Assembly (NCBI GenBank): GCA_036491415.1
Contig: DASXCC010000050.1
Span: forward strand, 1-9,542
Direction: 5' to 3'
Length of the DNA stretch: 9,542 nt
From: JAICKN01 sp036491415
GTDB taxonomy: Bacteria; Acidobacteriota; Terriglobia; Terriglobales; Acidobacteriaceae
The position numbers were made by a program, and so were the translations under genes. Position 1 is the stretch's first letter. Each line of letters opens with the position of its first letter. Below, in pieces: positions 1 to 4,539 of this stretch. The notes beneath the pieces were generated by a model. The model saw only the letters and a program-made list of their open reading frames with translations. It was not told the origin of the DNA and did not search any database.

Positions 1-12
1 GCGGAATAGTTT

Positions 13-64
13 CCTGCCAAGTAAAACTAGGCTCTGGAACATGGCTGTCCAGAGCCTTGGCAGG
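13..64. repeat. Two-stem inverted repeat
   Basis: The outer arms CCTGCCAA (13-20) and TTGGCAGG (57-64) pair perfectly. The inner arms GGCTCTGGA (30-38) and TCCAGAGCC (48-56) pair perfectly around a 9-nt loop. The left side has an unpaired 9-nt stretch (21-29) and the right side has none. Seventeen perfect base pairs in 52 nt are unlikely by chance. There is no T-run on either strand, so this is not a standard terminator. It could be a structured RNA element or a REP-like element. Confidence 0.7.
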
Positions 65-104
65 CGAAGAACCTTGCGTCGAAGCAACATTAGTGGTTCG
101 CCTG
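61..104. repeat. Inverted repeat sharing an arm with the 13-64 structure
   Basis: CAGGCGAA (61-68) pairs with TTCGCCTG (97-104) around a 28-nt interior. ACC (71-73) and GGT (95-97) could extend or compete with the stem. Bases 61-64 (CAGG) are also the end of the outer arm of the neighbouring inverted repeat, so the two full structures exclude each other as RNA. Confidence 0.55.
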
Positions 105-168
105 CACACAAATAGACGCGGCAGATGGGCAAAAGCAATCATCTAACTATTAGGAAGATCGCAATGAA

Positions 169-226
169 GCCGGGAAGGTCGCACGAAACTGGGAAGGTTC
201 GTAACCAGCGGGCAAACCTTCCTGGC
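169..226. repeat. GGGAAGGT direct repeat with opposing copy
   Basis: GGGAAGGT occurs at 172-179 and again at 191-198. The reverse complement follows as AACCTTCC at 215-222, pairing with GGAAGGTT at 192-199. The outermost arms also pair with one mismatch (GCCGGGAAGGT at 169-179 against ACCTTCCTGGC at 216-226). Either left copy could therefore pair with the right arm. Confidence 0.5.
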
Positions 227-242
227 AATATCTAAAAGGTAG

Positions 243-281
243 AAAGCGCAAAACGCAAAAATACAAAGCGCAAAACGCAAA
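243..281. repeat. 17-bp tandem direct repeat
   Basis: The sequence AAAGCGCAAAACGCAAA occurs perfectly at 243-259 and 265-281, a 22-bp period. It lies about 60-95 bp upstream of the TPR gene start, where two equal sites on the same face of the helix (about two turns apart) could bind a regulator. It could equally be a slippage duplication. Confidence 0.7.
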
Positions 282-300
282 TAGGAAGTGATCAAATCCT

Positions 301-325
301 TGTTTTCTCGCGCTGTTTTCTCGCG
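301..325. repeat. 12-bp direct repeat in TPR gene promoter
   Basis: TGTTTTCTCGCG is present at 301-312 and 314-325 with one base between copies. It directly precedes the putative -10 element of the TPR gene and occupies the place where a -35 element would be. A local duplication or paired regulator half-sites are both possible. Confidence 0.65.
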
Positions 326-326
326 T

Positions 327-332
327 TAAAAT
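327..332 (+). promoter_or_regulatory. Putative -10 element of TPR gene
   Basis: TAAAAT lies six bases before the ATG at 339, so transcription would start close to or at the start codon. No Shine-Dalgarno sequence is visible, and no good -35 hexamer is found at 16-18 bp. A leaderless mRNA is a reasonable reading but unproven. Confidence 0.35.
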
Positions 333-338
333 TAAATT

Positions 339-914
339 ATGTTCAGGCTTCTGATATTGGCGGCGGTGTTATCCCTAAGTAGTGCGATTGCGGTTTATGG
401 GCAGGCTTCGACAGAGCCCAATCCCAATAGCGAGCAATCCCAGCCCCCTCATTCTGACGACCGGCCCAGCGCTTCGGCGGGCGAAAGTTCCAGCAAGAGT
501 TCACAAATCGATATCAGTCCGCCGGCAGGGGAAGACAAGGACTATCCGGACAGCTCTACAGCGGTGAAAGAAGGGGAAGAAGAAGCCGCTCCCAGTTCGC
601 AAGTCGAGGAATTTCACTCCTGGGACCCGCATAAGGCCGCGAAGGACATCGAAGTGGGCGACTACTATTTCAAATTGGCGAACTACAAGGCGGCATTGGA
701 CCGGTATCAGGAAGCGCTTCAATACAAGAAAAACGATGCGGTGGCGAATTTTCGTTCTGCGCAGTGTTTTGAAAAATTAAAGAACCCGCAGGATGCCGCG
801 GAGCACTACGAGGCGTATTTGAAGATTTTGCCCAACGGGCCGTTTTCCAACGACGCGCGAAAAGCACTGGCCAAGTTGCAGTCGCATGCAGCCTCGCAGG
901 GCAAATCCCAATAA
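339..914 (+). CDS. Secreted tetratricopeptide-repeat protein
   Basis: The 191-residue protein starts with a clear Sec signal peptide (hydrophobic residues 3-19, likely cleavage after 'YGQA' near residue 23). A low-complexity, polar and acidic linker rich in Ser, Pro and Glu follows to about residue 95. The C-terminal half holds two TPR-type helical hairpins at about 104-132 (A/G-D-Y-Y-F, 'A-L-x-R-Y-Q-E-A-L') and 134-166 ('A-E-H-Y-E-A-Y-L'), plus a further helix. TPR modules mediate protein-protein contact, so the likely role is a periplasmic scaffold or assembly protein; the partner is unknown. The ATG was chosen because it gives an intact signal peptide, although no ribosome binding site precedes it. 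It converges on the lipoprotein gene with only 12 bases between stop codons. Confidence 0.85.
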   Translation: MFRLLILAAVLSLSSAIAVYGQASTEPNPNSEQSQPPHSDDRPSASAGESSSKSSQIDISPPAGEDKDYPDSSTAVKEGEEEAAPSSQVEEFHSWDPHKAAKDIEVGDYYFKLANYKAALDRYQEALQYKKNDAVANFRSAQCFEKLKNPQDAAEHYEAYLKILPNGPFSNDARKALAKLQSHAASQGKSQ

Positions 915-926
915 ATTATTGGTGAA

Positions 927-1547
927 TTATTTTTCCACGCGGATAAAATCGCCGGTGGTTGCATCCACTGAGACAGCCAATTTTGCTGTACCGCGGTCCG
1001 CGCCATACACCACATGCCAAATCAATTTGTTGGTCGACGCGCTCCAGTCGAGTGCGTAAAAGACCGGAATCTTTGGATCCTCGGTCAGGACTTTTTCGCC
1101 GCCGTGTTTCTGGGCCACTTGAAAAGCCTGGTCGGAATCCGTTTTAAGAAATCCGGCATTGAAGATGTGCGTAGAAGAATTGCTCGCGCTGTAACCGTCT
1201 TGCGTGCCTGGAGTCACGCCGCGTGAGGGAGCATCGGAAACATTCGTTCCCGACCAGGCAAATGTCTTGATCAACGCAGTCGCAGGGGAAGCGAAAGAGC
1301 CGAGCCAAACGTCGGCTACGCCGTCGTGCCCATTAGCGTCAGAGGTTGGCTGCGAAACCAGACGGAAGGGCTGCACGTCCGCCTGCCATCCCCGCGCGGA
1401 GATAAACACTTTTTGAAACACAGAACGCCCGGTAATAATTTCGGCGGGCTGTGGCTGTGGTTTCGCGGCGGGTTCGTCCGATGTGCAAGCAGACATCGCA
1501 AGGGTGGCCAGCGCTGCTAAAACTGTCAGGATCTTTTTCGTCTTCAT
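927..1547 (-). CDS. Putative lipoprotein with PepSY-like C-terminus
   Basis: This 206-residue protein begins MKTKK, a hydrophobic stretch and a lipobox-like M-S-A-C with Cys21, followed by an acidic and Pro/Gln-rich tether (residues 22-36). Met at the -3 lipobox position is less usual than Leu. The mature part contains repeated Trp/Phe-rich strands ('GWQADVQPFRL', 'VWLGSFASP'), a 'SDQAFQVAQKHGG' helix near 138-150, and the ending 'IWHVVYG...VSVDATTGDFIRVEK', which resembles the last strands of a PepSY unit. I recall similar hypothetical proteins from Acidobacteriota but know no function. It is the last gene of the minus-strand group, 125 bases after the coiled-coil protein and separated from it by a hairpin terminator. 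The upstream ribosome binding site is weak. Confidence 0.8.
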   Translation of the reverse strand: MKTKKILTVLAALATLAMSACTSDEPAAKPQPQPAEIITGRSVFQKVFISARGWQADVQPFRLVSQPTSDANGHDGVADVWLGSFASPATALIKTFAWSGTNVSDAPSRGVTPGTQDGYSASNSSTHIFNAGFLKTDSDQAFQVAQKHGGEKVLTEDPKIPVFYALDWSASTNKLIWHVVYGADRGTAKLAVSVDATTGDFIRVEK

Positions 1548-1629
1548 TTTTCGGCTTTCGATTCTTCCCGCCGGAGCACCCGGCCTAACGACAGAATAAA
1601 CCCCATCACTGCGAATGCGCGTAAAGAAA

Positions 1630-1652
1630 TGCCCTCGGAATATCCGAGGGCA
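1630..1652 (-). terminator. Rho-independent terminator of coiled-coil protein gene
   Basis: A perfect 10-bp stem (TGCCCTCGGA at 1630-1639 with TCCGAGGGCA at 1643-1652) closes a 3-nt loop, about 20 bases after the minus-strand stop codon at 1673. On the minus strand it is followed by ATTTCTTTA, a moderately T-rich tail. It should end the transcript before the lipoprotein gene, which would then need its own promoter or depend on read-through. Confidence 0.75.
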
Positions 1653-1672
1653 CTATGGAGAAAATGTTCAAA

Positions 1673-2266
1673 CTACTTTGAAGAATTCAGGCCAGCTTTG
1701 CGAGCTTCTTCTTGCACATCAGCAAGGGCCTGCTTCGCATCGTCCAGTTCTTTTTGCTTTCCGGCAAGAGTGTCTTTCGATGCAGCGTCTTCCTTGTCCC
1801 AGGCGCTTGCATTGCGGAGCCGTTCTCCTGCGTCGCCATAGAACGAGGCAGTACGAAGCTGATATTCCTTCTGCGCGACGTTTAATTCGCGCGTGAGCAA
1901 GTCCACTCTGCTCTGCGCGTCTGCGATTTTGTCTTTCATGTCATTCGCGGCCTGTTGCTTGTCGGTGGCGGATTGGCTTGCCGGCTGGGTTGTAGCGGAC
2001 GCGGCCTGCGTTCCATCGGCTGCCGGAGCGGCATTGGCATCCGCGGAATCCGACGATGGGCCCACGACACTTAATTTGTCCGTCCGGGGCATGGTGTCGT
2101 TGTCGAAATGTTTGGAAGTATCGGGCTTCTTGTTGGCTTTTTGTGCACGCGCAACGTCGCCCAGCGATTGGTTTGCGTCCGCAGAAGTAGCCGCCTGCGC
2201 CGCAGCGCCTATCGCCATACCGGCCATCAAAATTCCAGCAATCGAAAAACTCAGGATTCGTTTCAT
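1673..2266 (-). CDS. Secreted coiled-coil protein of unknown function
   Basis: The 197-residue product has a Sec signal peptide (MKRILSFSIAG..., cleavage near Ala-Gln-Ala at 23-25). A short conserved-looking motif 'SLGDVARAQKANKK' (34-47) follows, then 'FDNDTMP' (54-60), a Ser/Ala/Gln-rich linker (70-106) and a long charged helical region (107-191) with heptad character, probably a coiled coil. The 'SLGD-AR' plus 'NDD-P' pattern is one I associate with hypothetical exported proteins of Acidobacteriota; the biochemical role is unknown. The ATG is well supported: GGAGA at 2278-2274 lies 7 bases upstream. The 5' leader holds two similar hairpins. It lies 73 bases downstream of the prepilin peptidase gene and may be co-transcribed with it. 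Confidence 0.82.
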   Translation of the reverse strand: MKRILSFSIAGILMAGMAIGAAAQAATSADANQSLGDVARAQKANKKPDTSKHFDNDTMPRTDKLSVVGPSSDSADANAAPAADGTQAASATTQPASQSATDKQQAANDMKDKIADAQSRVDLLTRELNVAQKEYQLRTASFYGDAGERLRNASAWDKEDAASKDTLAGKQKELDDAKQALADVQEEARKAGLNSSK

Positions 2267-2280
2267 TTGTGTGTCTCCAT

Positions 2281-2329
2281 GCTGCGATATTTCGCAGCGG
2301 TTTACTAATTTTCAGCTGCATTTCGCAGC
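2281..2329 (-). repeat. Two similar small hairpins in 5' leader
   Basis: GCTGCGA (2281-2287) pairs with TCGCAGC (2292-2298) around a 4-nt loop. GCTGC (2315-2319) pairs with GCAGC (2325-2329) around a 5-nt loop. The two share the sequence 'GCTGC...TTTCGCAGC' and look like duplicated copies. They lie between the prepilin peptidase stop and the Shine-Dalgarno of the coiled-coil protein gene. Neither is followed by a T-run on the minus strand, so they may protect or process the mRNA rather than terminate it. Confidence 0.5.
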
Positions 2330-2339
2330 ACTAAATTTT

Positions 2340-3251
2340 TTACCAAGCTCTCCAATACCACCGCAAAAAATCATTTCCAAAAAAAAACGCAACCATCGCC
2401 ATACTTCCGAGGAACACGCCAAAAGGCATCTGATAATTGCGCAGGGCGATCGAAGCTGAAACCCACGCGCGACGGCGGGCTTGCTTCGCCGGTTCGTGAA
2501 ATTTCTCCATGCGACGCCGCGTGCGCTTCATCCAAACCGCAAATAAGGTCGAAAGTCCAAATAACGAGCCGACAATCGAGGCCGCAAAGAGAGTGAAAAT
2601 CGTCAGCTTAATTCCCAGGAATGCGCCGACCATGGCCATCAGCTTTACGTCGCCGAAGCCCATGCCTTCCACGCCGCGCGCGCGTAAATATGCCGCGCCG
2701 ACTCCGTAGATAAACGAAGCGCCTACAATTGCTCCCAAACCTGAATCCAGAAATGAAAAGAAGTGGGAGGAAATGTTGGAATTGGTTGGCAGGGAAACAA
2801 CTCCCGGCAAAAGCTGTGACGCTAAATCATTCACCGGAACAAACAAACTGAAAACCAGCCCCAAGCCCAGTCCTGGCAAAGTCAGTTTGTCGGGAAGCAG
2901 AAAAGTTTCGGCGTCAGTAAAGATGAGACCGAGGATCAGAAATCCGAAGACGCAGTATTTCAGCAACGCCAGCGTGTAGCCGAAATGCGCATAACACCCA
3001 AGAAAGATTCCCGCTGTCATGAGTTCCACGATTAAATAACGCGGAGAAATCCAAGTCTTGCAATTGCGGCAATGGCCGCGAAGAATCAGCCAGCTTAAAA
3101 CGGGAATATTGTCGTAGAACTTAATGCTGGTTTTGCATTTGGGGCAGGCTGAGCCCGGAGACACCACAGACAGATCGAGCGGCATGCGATAAATGCACAC
3201 ATTCAGGAAGCTGCCAAAGGCCAGCCCTAAAGCGAAGATCGCGAATGCCAA
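2340..3251 (-). CDS. pilD: Prepilin peptidase / type 4 prepilin leader methylase
   Basis: This inner-membrane aspartyl protease cleaves the leader of type IV pilins and type II secretion pseudopilins and usually methylates the new N-terminus. The 303 residues show the family order. An N-terminal 'FGSFLNVCIYR' comes first, then the cytoplasmic zinc-binding loop with C36-P-K-C39 and C61-R-N-C64 and the 'NIPVLSWLILRG' block between. The first catalytic aspartate is in 'FTDAETFLLPD' (D113) and the second in 'GMGFGDVKLM' (D201). Several hydrophobic helices follow. Residues about 139-172 form an insertion between the two catalytic blocks. The start is TTG at 3251. No ATG lies between it and the in-frame stop just upstream; CTG at 3263, with GAGGGA 5 bases before it, would add four residues. 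No pilus gene lies nearby, so it serves a system encoded elsewhere. Confidence 0.93.
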   Translation of the reverse strand: MAFAIFALGLAFGSFLNVCIYRMPLDLSVVSPGSACPKCKTSIKFYDNIPVLSWLILRGHCRNCKTWISPRYLIVELMTAGIFLGCYAHFGYTLALLKYCVFGFLILGLIFTDAETFLLPDKLTLPGLGLGLVFSLFVPVNDLASQLLPGVVSLPTNSNISSHFFSFLDSGLGAIVGASFIYGVGAAYLRARGVEGMGFGDVKLMAMVGAFLGIKLTIFTLFAASIVGSLFGLSTLFAVWMKRTRRRMEKFHEPAKQARRRAWVSASIALRNYQMPFGVFLGSMAMVAFFFGNDFLRWYWRAW

Positions 3252-3305
3252 TCCTGTTTCCAGAAGAATCCCTCAAAGTGCGGAGTAAATTGGATTTCAT
3301 TGAGG

Positions 3306-3311
3306 ATTATA
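3306..3311 (-). promoter_or_regulatory. Putative -10 element of prepilin peptidase gene
   Basis: Read on the minus strand, positions 3311-3306 are TATAAT, an exact -10 consensus, about 55 bases before the TTG start. No recognisable -35 hexamer sits 16-18 bp upstream. A small inverted repeat (GGTAC 3336-3340 with GTACC 3345-3349) lies where an activator might bind. Confidence 0.35.
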
Positions 3312-3398
3312 CGGCGCGGTAGGCCTGAGGCTATAGGTACGAAGGTACCATGAACGTTGTTGATTTCAGAGAGGTTAGTGGATGATCTATGTCCAACT

Positions 3399-3726
3399 CT
3401 ACGCTGATTTTGCGATTGTTTGGGTTGCATACTTCTGCTGGCCGCAATGCGCACATTTATTGATAAACATAGGATGCAACGAGCCACGCAAGAAAAACCG
3501 CTGGCCGCACTGCAGACAACGCCAATACCGCATTCGCCTCCTGACAAAAAGACGAAAACCAACCCACCGAGTATGAGGACGATCCCCAAGCGATTGGATT
3601 GCCGATAATGTGAAAGAGCACACCCCAGGCAACGAAAATTGCGCCATATCCGAAGAACGCAAAAGGCCACAAAGTGCGCAGATGCTTCAATTCCAGCCAG
3701 CTCTGTTCGTCACTTATCGAATTCAC
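3399..3726 (-). pseudogene. Frameshifted zinc-ribbon membrane protein gene
   Basis: Three minus-strand frames carry consecutive pieces of one protein. From a GTG at 3726 the first frame gives 'MNSISDEQSW..' and a hydrophobic helix. The second frame gives the helix 'IVLILGGLVFVF'. The third frame gives 'RYWRCLQCGQRFF...KCAHCGQQKYAT' and stops at 3399. Adding one G in the GGGG run (3587-3584) and one T in the TTTTT run (3550-3546) joins them into a continuous 109-residue product. That product has two membrane helices (about 21-42 and 47-62) followed by a zinc ribbon (C71xxC74, C92xxC95). I recall small acidobacterial proteins with two helices and a 'CPRCGKPFF...CVHCG' ribbon; their function is unknown. 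Both lesions are in homopolymers, so sequencing error is as likely as true decay. Confidence 0.7.
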
Positions 3727-3784
3727 GCCAGGCCTATAGCGAAAATCTAGTCAAGGATTCTTTCAGGCTTGTCTATGCGTAACT

Positions 3785-3812
3785 TTGCGCTTTCTGCCTA
3801 CAGCTTTATGAT
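3785..3812 (+). promoter_or_regulatory. Putative promoter of small Cys-rich gene
   Basis: TTGCGC (3785-3790) and TATGAT (3807-3812) are separated by 16 bp. The -10 ends nine bases before the ATG at 3822, which leaves little or no 5' leader, in line with the absence of a Shine-Dalgarno sequence. Confidence 0.4.
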
Positions 3813-3821
3813 GAGTTTTCC

Positions 3822-4034
3822 ATGACATCCAATAATGGAATTGAATCACAAGGCACCGTTTGTCCAACTTGCGGGAAACCGGGAGTCAAGCAGACGATCG
3901 AAAGCCGAATCTACTTCATGCACAACAGCCTGGAACTCGGCTGTGGGCAATCTTCGCGAGTAAAGTCTTGTGTAACGATGTCGCGCATCGATTCCACCAA
4001 GCAAAGTTTTACGAAGCCTGCCGAAACTAACTAA
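3822..4034 (+). CDS. Small Cys-rich putative zinc-binding protein
   Basis: The 70-residue product contains a CPTC knuckle (C14, C17), His34, and further cysteines C41 and C50 in 'LELGCG...VKSCVTMSR'. This spacing is compatible with a single zinc-binding unit. The protein is soluble, with no signal peptide, and its last 15 residues look disordered. I do not recognise a named family. It is supported as a gene by the cysteine pattern, a promoter-like sequence directly upstream and its position divergent from the frameshifted zinc-ribbon gene. No ribosome binding site is seen, so the start, and to some extent the gene, remain uncertain. Confidence 0.55.
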   Translation: MTSNNGIESQGTVCPTCGKPGVKQTIESRIYFMHNSLELGCGQSSRVKSCVTMSRIDSTKQSFTKPAETN

Positions 4035-4140
4035 GCTCCAACTTGTTGCGTAGTCACTGCATCGGAAAGAAATATCCGGAATAAGTAAAAAGCAGGACCG
4101 TCTTTTATTTTGATTGCAAAAGATACTGATTCTCTCCGGC

Positions 4141-4146
4141 TATACT
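4141..4146 (+). promoter_or_regulatory. Putative -10 element of MmcQ/YjbR-family gene
   Basis: TATACT lies eight bases before the preferred ATG at 4155, placing the expected transcription start at or next to the start codon. The nearest -35-like hexamer (TTGCAA, 4114-4119) is 21 bp away, longer than the usual spacing. The strength of this promoter is therefore doubtful. Confidence 0.35.
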
Positions 4147-4154
4147 CAATCCAC

Positions 4155-4535
4155 ATGGCGGTGAAACCTAAATCCGTTGAGGACGAAGAGCCCATACGCC
4201 GCGTGCGGCAGATTTGTACATCGCTGCCGGAAACTGCGGAAAAGCTTTCTCATGGCGAGCCGACGTTTTTCGTAAAAAAGAAAGTCTATGCCATGTTTGC
4301 CAACAATCATCACAATGACGGGCACATCGCCGTATGGATTCCTGTTGCTCTTGGCATGCAAGCTACTCTCATCAGGAATGAACCGGAAAAGTTCTTCAAG
4401 CCACCGTATGTCGGCGTGAAGGGATGGGTTGGAATTGAGCTGGCACAGGTCACCGACGACGAGCTCGGAATGTATTTGACCGAGGCCTGGCAACTTACTA
4501 AAACGCCAACGAAAAAGCCGGCAAAACTTCGCTAG
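4155..4535 (+). CDS. MmcQ/YjbR-family protein
   Basis: The 126-residue protein matches the MmcQ/YjbR fold, a small soluble cytoplasmic alpha/beta family once called DNA-binding but without a proven general role. Recognisable blocks are 'VRQICTSLPETAEKLSHGEPTFFVKKKVYAMF' (17-48), 'HIAVWIPVALGMQATLI' (57-73), and 'FFKPPYVGVKGWVGIEL...DDELGMYLTEAWQLT' (80-115). The 'P.YVG..GWVGI.L' motif is typical. The reading frame is open from a TTG at 4110, but I prefer ATG 4155 because the family starts close to the first helix and the extension ('IAKDTDSLRLYSIH') has no family features. There is no Shine-Dalgarno sequence. The stop is only 4 bases from the convergent symporter stop. Confidence 0.85.
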   Translation: MAVKPKSVEDEEPIRRVRQICTSLPETAEKLSHGEPTFFVKKKVYAMFANNHHNDGHIAVWIPVALGMQATLIRNEPEKFFKPPYVGVKGWVGIELAQVTDDELGMYLTEAWQLTKTPTKKPAKLR

Positions 4536-4539
4536 ACTG

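Larger units (their letters stand above)
1..338. other. Gene-free, repeat-rich intergenic region
   Basis: I find no convincing coding sequence in these 338 bases. They contain two overlapping inverted repeats (13-64 and 61-104), a GGGAAGGT direct repeat with an opposing copy (169-226), a 17-bp direct repeat (243-259 and 265-281) and a 12-bp direct repeat (301-312 and 314-325). No T-run follows any of the hairpins, so none is an obvious intrinsic terminator. The last 40 bases become AT-rich and probably form the promoter of the TPR gene. Whether the left part belongs to a gene outside the window cannot be told. Confidence 0.6.

Noticed and set aside
1..338. CRISPR array or insertion-sequence end
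   Set aside because: The repeats are short, of different sequence, with spacers too short for CRISPR, and no transposase or target-site duplication is seen.
1893..2459. 188-codon plus-strand frame opposite the coiled-coil and prepilin peptidase genes
   Set aside because: It is antisense to two well-supported genes. Its Ala/Cys-rich, partly hydrophobic content is explained by the complementary codons.
3227..3670. 147-codon minus-strand frame as a gene in its own right
   Set aside because: Only its middle part, the hydrophobic stretch, makes sense, and that fits as the second helix of the frameshifted zinc-ribbon gene. The rest is noise and overlaps the start of the prepilin peptidase.
4110..4154. 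TTG start at 4110 for the MmcQ/YjbR-family gene
   Set aside because: The extra 15 residues show no family similarity and the stretch carries the promoter-like TATACT. ATG 4155 is preferred.
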